A stretch of 64,000 nt of DNA from Paraoerskovia sediminicola (lineage in GTDB: Bacteria; Actinomycetota; Actinomycetes; Actinomycetales; Cellulomonadaceae): positions 2,356,001-2,420,000 of the forward strand of contig NZ_AP027729.1 in the NCBI RefSeq assembly GCF_030296575.1, in the 5' to 3' direction. Both the position numbers and the translations under genes were made by a program. This document shows, piece by piece, positions 23,158 to 32,889 of the stretch. Under the pieces are notes generated by a model. That model was not told where the DNA came from, made no database searches, and was given only the letters and a program-made list of their open reading frames with translations. The first letter of the stretch is position 1, and every line of letters begins with the position of its first letter.

Positions 23158-25298
23158 GCGCCGGGACGTCCGTGAGCCTCGCGAGCACCGAGATGGACTA
23201 CCACTCGCTCAACGCGATGCTGAACCTGTACGGGGACGACGGCAAGATCCAGTTCGACATGGACCGTCAGGCCGCGCACCAGTACTTCCGCCAGCACGTG
23301 AACCAGAACACCGTCTTCTTCCACGACCTGGACGAGAAGCTCGACTACCTGATCGAGAACGAGTACTACGAGTCCGAGGTCCTGGACAAGTACGACCGCG
23401 CCTTCGTGAAGTCGCTGTTCCAGTTCGCCTACGCGAAGAAGTTCCGGTTCGAGACGTTCCTCGGCGCGTTCAAGTACTACACGAGCTACACGCTCAAGAC
23501 GTTCGACGGCAAGCGCTACCTCGAGCGGTTCGAGGACCGGGTGTGCATGGTCGCCCTGACCCTCGCCGCGGGCGAGGAGCAGTTCGCCCTCGACATCGTC
23601 GAGGAGATCATCTCCGGACGGTTCCAGCCGGCGACCCCGACGTTCCTCAACGCGGGCAAGAAGCAGCGCGGCGAGCCCGTGTCCTGCTTCCTGCTGCGCA
23701 TCGAGGACAACATGGAGTCGATCGCGCGCGGCATCAACTCCGCCCTCCAGCTCTCGAAGCGAGGCGGTGGCGTCGCGCTGCTCCTGAGCAACGTGCGCGA
23801 GCACGGCGCCCCGATCAAGAAGATCCAGAACCAGTCCTCCGGGGTGATCCCCGTGATGAAGCTGCTCGAGGACTCCTTCTCGTACGCCAACCAGCTCGGT
23901 GCACGTCAGGGCGCCGGCGCCGTCTACCTGCAGGCGCACCACCCCGACATCATGCGGTTCCTCGACACGAAGCGGGAGAACGCGGACGAGAAGATCCGCA
24001 TCAAGACCCTCTCGCTCGGCGTCGTGATCCCGGACATCACGTTCGAGCTCGCCAAGAAGAACGAGGACATGTACCTGTTCTCGCCGTACGACGTCGAGCG
24101 CATCTACGGCGTGCCGTTCGCCGACATCTCCGTCACGGAGAAGTACTACGAGATGGTCGACGACGCGCGGATCACCAAGACGAAGATCAAGGCGCGCCAC
24201 TTCTTCCAGACCCTCGCCGAGCTGCAGTTCGAGTCGGGCTACCCGTACGTCATGTTCGAGGACACGGTGAACCGGGCCAACCCGATCGCCGGCAAGGTCA
24301 CGCACTCGAACCTCTGCTCCGAGATCCTGCAGGTGTCCACCCCGTCGACGTACTCGGACGACCTCTCGTACGACCACGTCGGCCGCGACATCTCCTGCAA
24401 CCTCGGCTCGCTGAACATCGCGAAGTCGATGGACTCGCCCGACCTCGCGAAGACCATCGAGGTGTCGATCAGGGCGCTCACGGCGGTCTCCGACCAGACG
24501 AGCATCGACTCGGTGCCGTCGATCCGGCGCGCCAACGACCTGGGGCACGCGATCGGCCTCGGCCAGATGAACCTGCACGGGTACCTGGCCCGCGAGCGCG
24601 TCCACTACGGGTCCGACGAGGGCCTCGACTTCACGAACATCTACTTCTACACGGTCGCGTACCACGCGCTCGCGGCCTCGAACCGTCTCGCGATCGAGCG
24701 CGGCCAGAAGTTCCACAACTTCGAGGCCTCGGCGTACGCGACCGGCGAGTACTTCGACAAGTACACGGAGCAGGAGTGGGTGCCGCAGACCGGGGCCGTG
24801 GCCGAGATCTTCGAGCGTGCCGGCGTCCGCGTCCCGACGCAGGACGACTGGCGCGAGCTCAAGGCGTCGGTCCAGCTCCACGGGATCTACAACCAGAACC
24901 TGCAGGCCGTCCCGCCGACCGGCTCGATCTCGTACATCAACAACTCGACGTCGTCGATCCACCCCGTGGCCTCGAAGATCGAGATCCGCAAGGAGGGCAA
25001 GATCGGGCGCGTCTACTACCCGGCGCCGTACCTGACGAACGACAACCTCGACTACTACGACGACGCGTACGAGATCGGCTGGAAGAAGATCATCGACACG
25101 TACGCGGCGGCGACGCAGCACGTCGACCAGGGCCTGAGCCTGACGCTGTTCTTCAAGGACACGGCGACCACGCGCGAGGTCAACCAGGCGCAGATCTACG
25201 CCTGGCGCAAGGGCATCAAGACGCTCTACTACATCCGCGTGCGGCAGCAGGCCCTCGAGGGGACCGAGGTCGAGGGTTGCGTCTCCTGCATGCTGTGA
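23154..25298 (+). CDS. nrdE: Class Ib ribonucleotide reductase, alpha subunit
   Basis: Catalytic subunit that reduces ribonucleoside diphosphates. GTG 23154 overlaps the nrdI stop and gives 714 residues, the size of E. coli NrdE; TTG 23127 is a possible earlier start. Recognisable parts: substrate region [36 protein letters not shown], the radical-site region [13 protein letters not shown], the second redox region [39 protein letters not shown], radical-transfer tyrosines in [11 protein letters not shown], and the C-terminal redox pair GCVSCML reduced by NrdH. The short N terminus without an ATP-cone is typical of class Ib. Confidence 0.97.
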   Translation: MSAGTSVSLASTEMDYHSLNAMLNLYGDDGKIQFDMDRQAAHQYFRQHVNQNTVFFHDLDEKLDYLIENEYYESEVLDKYDRAFVKSLFQFAYAKKFRFETFLGAFKYYTSYTLKTFDGKRYLERFEDRVCMVALTLAAGEEQFALDIVEEIISGRFQPATPTFLNAGKKQRGEPVSCFLLRIEDNMESIARGINSALQLSKRGGGVALLLSNVREHGAPIKKIQNQSSGVIPVMKLLEDSFSYANQLGARQGAGAVYLQAHHPDIMRFLDTKRENADEKIRIKTLSLGVVIPDITFELAKKNEDMYLFSPYDVERIYGVPFADISVTEKYYEMVDDARITKTKIKARHFFQTLAELQFESGYPYVMFEDTVNRANPIAGKVTHSNLCSEILQVSTPSTYSDDLSYDHVGRDISCNLGSLNIAKSMDSPDLAKTIEVSIRALTAVSDQTSIDSVPSIRRANDLGHAIGLGQMNLHGYLARERVHYGSDEGLDFTNIYFYTVAYHALAASNRLAIERGQKFHNFEASAYATGEYFDKYTEQEWVPQTGAVAEIFERAGVRVPTQDDWRELKASVQLHGIYNQNLQAVPPTGSISYINNSTSSIHPVASKIEIRKEGKIGRVYYPAPYLTNDNLDYYDDAYEIGWKKIIDTYAAATQHVDQGLSLTLFFKDTATTREVNQAQIYAWRKGIKTLYYIRVRQQALEGTEVEGCVSCML

Positions 25299-25375
25299 GC
25301 CGCATGAGCGTCGTGGCGCGCACCGAGCCTGTCGCGCACGATTCTCTGCGGCGCACGAACCTCTGAGGTGCACGT

Positions 25376-25404
25376 ACGGGGGCCTGCCGTAGGCGGGCCC
25401 CCGT
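25376..25404 (+). terminator. Hairpin between nrdE and nrdF
   Basis: ACGGGGGCC (25376-25384) pairs perfectly with GGCCCCCGT (25396-25404) in the 197-base gap after nrdE. No T-run follows. It may act as a partial terminator, implying that nrdF could have its own promoter. Confidence 0.45.
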
Positions 25405-25417
25405 CGTAGCCTCGTGA

Positions 25418-26476
<1,059 letters not shown>

Positions 26477-26535
26477 CGCGGACCGAGGCAGGACCGCGCT
26501 CGCGAGCGTAGGTCCTCGGCCGCGCCGCTCCCGGG

Positions 26536-26581
26536 CATGACGAAGGGGATCGCTCCGATCGGAGCGATCCCCTTCGTCATG
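26536..26581. terminator. 46-base perfect palindrome, bidirectional terminator
   Basis: Two 23-base arms (26536-26558 and 26559-26581) are exact reverse complements with no unpaired spacer. The core is AAGGGGATCGCTCC on one side. It lies 59 bases after nrdF and 64 bases after the end of the convergent lipoprotein gene, so it can terminate both. The CTT on each outer strand gives only a short pyrimidine tail. Confidence 0.85.
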
Positions 26582-26645
26582 TCGTCGTGCGGTCGTGCCG
26601 CTGGGATGCGGTAGGAACCTCGACGCGCGGTGCGAGGTCCTGAGG

Positions 26646-27101
26646 TCAGCCCTCGGCGGGCTCCTCGACGTCGGTCGAGCCGCCGAGAGCCGGCTGGATC
26701 GTGTCGACGACGTCCTGGGACGTGACGACCGTCCAGTTCGGTCCCACGAGCACGACGGCGTCGGCGTCGTCGCGCGCGGCGTCGGCGCCCTGCGTCTTGT
26801 CCTCCTGTGCGCGGTAGAGCGTCAGCGTCGAGTCGCCACAGGTGCCGACCTGCCAGGCGGGGGCCACGGGGTCGATGGTCGTCCAGTCGTCGCACGCGAG
26901 GCCGGCGGCGACGGCCGCGTCCTTCAGGTCGTCGACGATCCGGTATTCGGTGTCCTTGACGACGGCGGGCGCCGACGCGGAGGCCGCAGCGGTGGAGGCG
27001 TCGGTGGAGCTGTCGGTCGAGCCGTCGTCCGAGGAACAGGCGGCGAGGCCGGTGACGAGGAGGCCGGCGGCGAGAACGGCCGGGAGGGTCTTGCGCTGCA
27101 T
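26646..27101 (-). CDS. Small secreted lipoprotein of unknown function
   Basis: 151 residues from ATG 27101 (MQRKTLPAVLAAGLLVTGLAACSS). The signal peptide ends in the lipobox LAAC, so it is lipid-anchored outside the membrane. After a Ser/Thr/Asp linker (about 24-50) comes a compact domain with two further cysteines (GLACDDW and VGTCGDS) that could form a disulfide, and alternating polar/hydrophobic strands (AWQVGTCGDSTLTLYR, AVVLVGPNWTVV). I do not recognise the family. The preceding FKBP lipoprotein gene on the same strand is separated by a strong hairpin, so it probably has its own promoter. Confidence 0.7.
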   Translation of the reverse strand: MQRKTLPAVLAAGLLVTGLAACSSDDGSTDSSTDASTAAASASAPAVVKDTEYRIVDDLKDAAVAAGLACDDWTTIDPVAPAWQVGTCGDSTLTLYRAQEDKTQGADAARDDADAVVLVGPNWTVVTSQDVVDTIQPALGGSTDVEEPAEG

Positions 27102-27454
27102 CAGGAGTTCTCCATGAGTCGTCGTGCTGATCGGTGGTGGCACAGCCGAGCGCCGGTGGTGCCGGCACGACAGGCTGCGATGAGGCGCTCCGCGTCCGCG
27201 GGGAGCCACGTCCAGGACCTCGGCAGCAGCGGCGAGGACCTGTGGTTCGAGACTATGCCGGAGCGGCGCGCACACCAGCACGGAGACCGCCGATCGTGCC
27301 GATGCTCACACGATCTCCTCCTGGACCGGACGCACGACGGGACCCGACCTTCGCGGTCGGGTCCCGTCGGGCGCACGGTGCAGGAGGAGGGCCAAGGCCG
27401 GACGCGGCCTCGCAGGCGAGGCGTCTGGGTCAGGCGTCCGTCAGCAGCCGTCCG
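27102..27454. other. Gap between FKBP and lipoprotein genes
   Basis: 353 bases without a supported gene. It holds the hairpin at 27337-27367 that should end FKBP transcription, and presumably the promoter of the lipoprotein gene, whose elements I cannot locate. Open frames here have no domain-like content. Confidence 0.5.
27337..27367 (-). terminator. Terminator hairpin after the FKBP gene
   Basis: ACGGGACCCGACC (27337-27349) pairs perfectly with GGTCGGGTCCCGT (27355-27367) across a TTCGC loop, 88 bases beyond the FKBP stop. A 13-base GC-rich stem with a stable small loop is a strong terminator candidate. Confidence 0.75.
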
Positions 27455-28432
27455 TCAGTAGGCGTCGAGGATGTCGACGACGAACACCAGCGTGGAGTCC
27501 GCAGGGATCGTCTCGGACTCCTGGTCGCCGTAGGCGAGGTCTGCCGGGATCACCAGGAGGACCTGGCTGCCGACGGTCTGCCCGGAGAGGCCCGTCGTCC
27601 AACCCTCGATGACGCCGGAGAGCGGGAAGTCGGAGGGCTCGCCGCGGTCCCACGAGGAGTCGAACTGCGTGCCGTCGAGGAGCCAGCCCGTGTAGTGCGC
27701 CGACACGGACTGGTCCGCGCTCACCTCGGGGCCGTCGCCCTTGATCAGGGGCTGCACCACGAGCTCGTCGGGTGCCTCGTAGTCGTCCGGGATCTCGATG
27801 CTCGGCTTACCGGTGTCGTCGAGCGTGACGACGGGGAGCCCGTCGGCCGGCTCCACGGCCTCGCCCTCGGCGCGCTCGCGCCCGGAGGGCTCGGTGGCGT
27901 CGGTGACCTCGATGACGTTGATGAGGGTCGTCGGGTTCCCGTCGGCGTCGGCGCTGAGGTTCCCGAACACGATGCGGGAGCCGATGGTCGTGCCCGTCAG
28001 CACGGGGTTGATCAGGTCGTACTGCGGGTCACCGAGGGTGAACACCTGAGGGGTCGCGCCCTCGTCCCAGGTGCTCTGCGTCCGCTCCGCGTCGCTGCCC
28101 TGGTAGTTGACGATGTTCATCGTCACCCGCATGCCGTCCTCGAGGGTGTCGCCGTCGCCCTCGGTGGCCACGACGGCGGTCGGGCCCGAGACCTCCAGCG
28201 GCGCGTCGAACTCGACGGTCGGCTCGCTGCCGACGTCACCGCTGACCTCGACCGCCTCGAGCGTGGCGATGTCGTCGGGGTTCTCGTTGACCCCGGGGGC
28301 CTCGGCGGCGTCCGTGGACTCGGCGGAGGCGGTCGGGCCGGGGTCGGCGTCGTCGCCGCCGGAGCATCCGGCGAGGACGAGGGCGGAGCCCAGGGTGAGC
28401 GCGGTGATGCCGCGCAGGGTGCGGTTCTTCAC
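27455..28432 (-). CDS. FKBP-type peptidyl-prolyl isomerase lipoprotein
   Basis: Extracytoplasmic prolyl isomerase, probably a folding helper for secreted proteins. GTG 28432 follows AAGGA and gives 325 residues. Signal peptide with lipobox LAGC (residues about 19-26), an acidic Ser/Thr/Ala linker, a degenerate first FKBP-like domain (about 60-190) and a canonical C-terminal FKBP domain (about 235-325) with VSAHYTGWLLDGTQFDSSWDRG, FPLSGVIEGWTTGLSGQTVGSQVLLVIPADLAYG and STLVFVVDIL. The first domain lacks the usual core (no HYTG), so only the second is likely to be active. Confidence 0.93.
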   Translation of the reverse strand: MKNRTLRGITALTLGSALVLAGCSGGDDADPGPTASAESTDAAEAPGVNENPDDIATLEAVEVSGDVGSEPTVEFDAPLEVSGPTAVVATEGDGDTLEDGMRVTMNIVNYQGSDAERTQSTWDEGATPQVFTLGDPQYDLINPVLTGTTIGSRIVFGNLSADADGNPTTLINVIEVTDATEPSGRERAEGEAVEPADGLPVVTLDDTGKPSIEIPDDYEAPDELVVQPLIKGDGPEVSADQSVSAHYTGWLLDGTQFDSSWDRGEPSDFPLSGVIEGWTTGLSGQTVGSQVLLVIPADLAYGDQESETIPADSTLVFVVDILDAY

Positions 28433-28614
28433 AAAAATCCTTCGTCGTGGGGACGCGACGGAGCCGCGGTGCCGTTCGGACAGCCGGATCAGCCTAGCGC
28501 CCTTGCCTGGACGGTTGTCGAGAGCCCGCCGGACGTGACCGGAGGGGCGCGACGCCGTCCGACGCCTGCCCGGACGCGCTGGATCCCGGGCCGGGGACGC
28601 GTCAGGATGGGTCC

Positions 28615-28914
28615 ATGCCGTCGTCCCGCCGTTCCCGTCGCCGCCCCTGGTCGGACGAGCACGTCCCCCTGGACGTCGATCGGGCCACCGGTGGCCGGCG
28701 CAGCGAGAGCGGCCCGGACGGGGACTGGACGGTGCAGCGCACCCGGGGTTCCGAGAAGGCGTACTCGTGCCCTGGCTGCCGCCAGACGATCCCGCCGCGG
28801 ACGACGCACGTCGTCGCCTGGGCGAGCGACGGGATCTTCGGGGCCGAGTCCGCGCTGGCGGACCGGCGGCACTGGCACACCGCGTGCTGGGAGGCCCGCG
28901 GACGGCGTCGCTGA
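28615..28914 (+). CDS. Conserved actinobacterial Cys/His protein
   Basis: 99 residues starting MPSSRRSRRRP. A basic N terminus leads to a conserved core, WTVQRTRGSEKAYSCPGCRQTI, then TTHVVAWASDGIFG and RRHWHTACWEARGRRR. The CPGC pair and the later HWHTAC supply four likely zinc ligands. I recall the same small protein being widespread in actinobacteria under the unsupported name ATP/GTP-binding protein; no nucleotide-binding motif is visible. Function unknown; a nucleic-acid-binding zinc ribbon is possible. Confidence 0.75.
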   Translation: MPSSRRSRRRPWSDEHVPLDVDRATGGRRSESGPDGDWTVQRTRGSEKAYSCPGCRQTIPPRTTHVVAWASDGIFGAESALADRRHWHTACWEARGRRR

Positions 28915-28957
28915 CGCCCCCGTGGCGCGGAGCCGCGGGACGGATATCGTCGGAGAC

Positions 28958-29778
28958 GTGAGCACATCGACGAACGAGGACACCGCGGCCGAGGCCACCG
29001 ACATCAGGTCGTTGACCGTCCTCCCGGCGCACCGGGAGGAGATCGAGCTCCACACCGCGGACGGGCTCACCCTGGTGGGGGAGCTCGCGACCCCGGTCTC
29101 CGGACCCGTGCGCGCCACGCTCGTGACGCTGCACCCGCTGCCCACCCACGGCGGCTACATGGACTCCCACGTGCTGCGCAAGGCGGCGTGGCGCCTGCCC
29201 GCGCTCGCCGGGATCGCCGTGCTGCGGTTCAACACCCGCGGGACGGCGTCCCCCGCGGTGTCAGCGAGGGAGCCTTCGACGGCGGTGACGGCGAGCGCTA
29301 CGACGTCGCGGCGGCGATCGAGCTCGCGGAGTTCCGCGAGCTGCCCGCACCGTGGCTGGTCGGCTGGTCCTTCGGGACCGAGCTCGCCCTCATGCACGGG
29401 GCCGACCCGTCGGTCGAGGGGGCGATCTTGCTCTCCCCGCCGCTGCACCGCGCCACGGACGACGACCTCGACGCGTGGGCCGAGTTCGGCCGTCCTCTGG
29501 TCGCCCTCGTCCCCGGCGAGGACGACTACCTGCGACCCGACGAGGCGCGCGAGCGGTTCGCCCGGGTGCCGCAGGCCGAGATCGTCGGCGTCGACGACGC
29601 GAAGCACCTGTGGGTGGGGGAGCCCTCGGTCCGCCGGGTGCTCGACGAGATCGTCGCCCGCGTCGCCCCGGACGTCCCGACGCCGCTGCCCACGACCTGG
29701 ACCGGCCACGCCGACGCGGGCGAGGACACCGAGGCCACCGACCAGCAGAGCTACGACGCTTCCCGCACCGGCGGGTAG
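28958..29778 (+). CDS. Alpha/beta hydrolase (one-base frameshift)
   Basis: Serine hydrolase of unknown substrate. GTG 28958 starts VSTSTNEDTAAEATDIRSLTVLPAHREEIELHTADGL. The first part ends LRFNTRGT; the second, starting SPRGVSEGAFDGGDGERYDVAAAIE, is one frame over. One missing C in CCCCC (29250-29254) explains the break and restores about 273 residues. Motifs: LHPLPTHGGYMDSHVLRK, nucleophile in GWSFGTELAL, acid in VPGEDDYLRPDEA and histidine in DDAKHLWVGE. The product resembles dienelactone-hydrolase-like proteins common in actinobacteria. The next hydrolase gene starts 42 bases later. Confidence 0.82.
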
Positions 29779-29820
29779 AACCGGAACCATCCAGCCCGTC
29801 GACGACGAAGGAGCCTGACC

Positions 29821-30641
29821 ATGACCCCGAGCACGAACCAGGGCACCGCGCGAGGCGCGCGAGCCCTGGAGGTCCACACGCTGAGGGACGGGCACGGCAC
29901 GCCGCTCGTCCTGCTCCACGGGTTCCCGGTCGACCATCGCATGTGGCGCGCGGCGGTCGAGGCGATGCCCGGCCACGCGACCGTCCTCGCCGTCGACCTC
30001 TTCGGTCTCGGCCAGAGCCCGGACGGCCCCCGGCAGCCGTCGCTCGAGGCGAGCGCGGACGCGGTGGTCGCAGCGGTCCGCGACGCCGGCTTCGACCGTG
30101 CCGTCGTCGCCGGGCTCTCCATGGGCGGGTACGTGGCGCTCGCGGTCGCCGAGCGGCACGCCGCCTTCACGGTGGGGCTCGGACTGCTCGACACCAAGTC
30201 CCGTGCCGACACCCCGGAGGCCCGCCTGCAACGTCAGCGGGTGGCGCACCAGGTCGAGGCGGAACGGTCGACGGACGGCGTGCTCGGCATGGTCGGCAGC
30301 CTCCTGGGGAGTCCAGCCGGCGCGAGCACCCCGAGCTGACGGGACTGGTCGAGTCGTGGATCCGCTCCCAGCGGGCGGACGGCGTCGCGTGGTCGCAGCT
30401 CGCGATGGCGGCCCGACCGGACCGGACCGAGGTGCTCACGTCGTTCGAGGGGCCCGTGCTGGTCCTGGTGGGTGAGGAGGACGTGCTCTCACCGATCGGT
30501 GAGGCCGAGCACATGGTGGTCGCGCACCGCACCGCCGATCTCGTGATCGTCCCGGCCGCCGGCCACATGAGCCCCGTCGAGGCCCCCGCGGCCGTCGGCG
30601 AGGCGCTGGCGGCGCTGCTGGAGCGGGCCTCAGCCGACTGA
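29821..30641 (+). CDS. Second alpha/beta hydrolase (one-base frameshift)
   Basis: Classical alpha/beta hydrolase of about 273 residues. N-terminal LVLLHGFPVDHRMW (oxyanion HG), AVDLFGLGQSPDG, nucleophile in AGLSMGGYVALAVAE, then a break at GMVGSLLG. One missing G in GGGG (30307-30310) restores GESSRREHPELTGLVESWI, followed by VLVLVGEEDVLSPIGEAE and histidine in VIVPAAGHMSPVEAP. It follows the other hydrolase in probable operon. Substrate unknown; the fold is shared by esterases, lactonases and haloperoxidases. The 3' end overlaps the convergent gene by 12 bases. Confidence 0.84.
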
Positions 30642-31133
30642 GCCGCCCCTGCCGCCGCGCCCGTCCGTGCCGCCCGTCCCGCCGCTGCCGCTCGTGCCGC
30701 CGCCCGTGCCGCGGGCGAGGACGTTCGCCAGCGCATCGACGAGGTCGATCGACTCGCCGTCGCGGCCACCCTTGCCGAGGATCCGCGGCGGCGGTGACGG
30801 GTCCGGAGTCTGGCCGCGCAGGCGCGCGGTCAGGCCGCCGGGGACGGTGAGGACGTAGAACTTCCCGTCCGTGTCGACGCCCACGGAACGGTTCTGCCGC
30901 AGGTACCAGCCGGTCAGCCCGGTCGGGTACGTGCGTCGGCCGCGGTAGTCGCGGGCTCGGAGCGCCTCGGGAGCCGGTCCGTCGGCGAGCGCGGCCGCGA
31001 CGAACTCGGTGATGCGGGCGGACGCCTCGGCGGACTCGGCCTCCTTCTGGCGCTCGAGAGCGGCCGCGTGCTCCCGGGCGGCGTCGCCCCGCCGGTCGCG
31101 CCAGCTCGCCGCGTCGTCGGACGGCGTGCTCAT
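30630..31133 (-). CDS. Conserved hypothetical protein coupled to the coiled-coil gene
   Basis: 167 residues. A charged helical N terminus (WRDRRGDAAREHAAALERQKEAESAEASARITEFVAAAL) precedes a compact domain, RRTYPTGLTGWYLRQNRSVGVDTDGKFYVLTVPGG, and a Gly/Thr/Ser-rich tail. ATG overlaps the stop of the upstream coiled-coil gene (ATGA, 31130-31133), so the two are translationally coupled and probably act together. I recall similar proteins in other Micrococcales but know no function. Confidence 0.75.
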   Translation of the reverse strand: MSTPSDDAASWRDRRGDAAREHAAALERQKEAESAEASARITEFVAAALADGPAPEALRARDYRGRRTYPTGLTGWYLRQNRSVGVDTDGKFYVLTVPGGLTARLRGQTPDPSPPPRILGKGGRDGESIDLVDALANVLARGTGGGTSGSGGTGGTDGRGGRGGSVG

Positions 31134-32650
31134 GCCCGGTCGGTCGCCTTGCCGTCCGCGGGGGCGTCCTCGGACGACGTACCGGCCGACGGCCCGGAGG
31201 CGGCGCCGTCGGCGCCGGACGAGTCGTCGGATGCCGCGTCCGGGCCGTTCTTCGAACCCGTGCGCTTCGCGCCGCCGTTCTTCGAGCCGCGCTCGCCCCG
31301 GCTCTCGCGTGCGTCGGAGGACTGCTCGGTCCGCAGCTGCGCCGCGCGCGCCCGCTGGGCCGGAGTGCCGTCGATGGAACCCGTCGTGGGCTTCGTGTCG
31401 CCCTTCTTCTCGCTCGCGCCCTTGCCGGCGATCGCGTCGTCGCCGAGGAGCGCCCGGAGCTCACCGAGGTAGGTGTTGATCGAGTCGTGCTGCCGGGTGA
31501 GGTCCTCGAGCTGGCGCTGCGCGCTGGACCGCTGTGCCTCGGCCTCGACGTTCGCGTCGCTGACGGACTGCTCGGCGAACGCGCGAGCCTCCGCGATGAT
31601 GGCGTCCGCCGTGGCCCGGGCCTCGGCGAGCTGCTCGCGGACGTACGTGTCGGACTCCGCGCGGACCTTCTCCGCCTGGGCGAGCGCCATGGCGACACGC
31701 TGCTCGGCCTCGGCCGCGTGGTTCTCGGCGGTCGCGACCAGCTTCTCGGTCTCCTGCTTGGCGCCGGCGTGGCGGGCGGCGTTTTCCGACTCCGCTGCCT
31801 CGCGCCGGCGGACGACCTCGAGCTCGGCGTCGGCGAGAGCCGTGCGCGCCGCGACCTTGAGCTCCTCGAGCTCCTTGGTCCCCGCCTTCGCGGCCTCGTC
31901 GGCAGCCTGCCGGACCTCGTTCGCGTGCCTCTCGGCCTCGCGGCGGGCGCTGTCGATCAGGTCGGCGGCGTCGCGCTCGGCGTTCTCACGCAGCGCCGTG
32001 GTCTCCTCCTCGGCGCGGGCCCGCAGCTCGGCCGCCTCGCGCTCGGAACCGACGCGCTGCTCGGTGGTCTCCCGCTCGGTCACCGCCCTGAGCGTGGCCA
32101 GCTCCTGCTCGAGGGACGAGCGCCGCTCGTTCTCCTCCGTGGTGATCGCGCTCTGGATGCGGGCGGCCTCGCGCTCGGCGCTGGCCACGAGCTCCTCGGC
32201 CCGGCGCAGGGCGCCCTGGACGGCGGACTCGGACTCGGACGCGCTCGTGCTGCGCAGCTCCTCGGCCTCGCGGCGTGCCGAGGCGAGGAGTTCGGCGACC
32301 TCGTTCTCGGCGCGAGAGCGGACCTGCCCCGCGGCGATCTTGGACCGCGCCATGATGTCCGCGGCCTGCGAGTTCGCCTGCGACAGGATGTCGGCGGACT
32401 GCTCCTCGGCGGAGCGCAACAGCTGTTCGATGCGGGACCCGAGCCCCGAGTACGACGGGGCCTCGGACTCGCGGGCCGAGCGCTCGGCGTCCGCCAGCTT
32501 GGAGGTCAGCTCCATCTGACGCTGGTCGAGGCTCTCGACCTGGCGGCGAGCCTCGGCGAGCGCCGACTCGAGCTTGGCGACCTGGTTGTCGACCTGGACC
32601 CGGTCGTAGCCGCGCATCGTGACAGGGAAGAGCGAACGCTCGTCGGACAC
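31130..32650 (-). CDS. DivIVA-like coiled-coil protein
   Basis: 506 residues from GTG 32650 (GGAGG upstream). The opening SLFPVTMRGYDRVQVDNQVAKLESAL matches the N-terminal DivIVA pattern (F-x-V-x-x-R-G-Y-D-x-x-x-V-D). Then comes an almost unbroken coiled coil rich in Ala, Glu and Arg (about 30-410) with many REAEELR-type heptads, and a disordered Lys/Ser/Gly-rich tail (about 420-506). Proteins of this build organise cell poles and polar growth in actinobacteria (compare Wag31, FilP, Scy), but this one is not Wag31 itself. The frame extends upstream to 32743 without similarity. Confidence 0.8.
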   Translation of the reverse strand: MSDERSLFPVTMRGYDRVQVDNQVAKLESALAEARRQVESLDQRQMELTSKLADAERSARESEAPSYSGLGSRIEQLLRSAEEQSADILSQANSQAADIMARSKIAAGQVRSRAENEVAELLASARREAEELRSTSASESESAVQGALRRAEELVASAEREAARIQSAITTEENERRSSLEQELATLRAVTERETTEQRVGSEREAAELRARAEEETTALRENAERDAADLIDSARREAERHANEVRQAADEAAKAGTKELEELKVAARTALADAELEVVRRREAAESENAARHAGAKQETEKLVATAENHAAEAEQRVAMALAQAEKVRAESDTYVREQLAEARATADAIIAEARAFAEQSVSDANVEAEAQRSSAQRQLEDLTRQHDSINTYLGELRALLGDDAIAGKGASEKKGDTKPTTGSIDGTPAQRARAAQLRTEQSSDARESRGERGSKNGGAKRTGSKNGPDAASDDSSGADGAASGPSAGTSSEDAPADGKATDRA

Positions 32651-32889
32651 CGTGACCTCCGTGGTGGTTGGGCGAGAGTCGTCGTCGCGGCGGACCGGAC
32701 CGCTCTCTGCGTGCAGCGCGCACTCCGCGCGGTTCTGCACCACACCTTAGTCCCAGCCTCCGTGGGACCGGGTTGCGGTTGCGCACCGGAGACGGGCTGC
32801 GCATTGTGTGAAGTTGATGTGAGAAGCGTGCTGGCGCCGCTCCGCGAGTACCTCCCCGCCGTGATCGCCCCTAAGGTGGAGAGTCCGCC

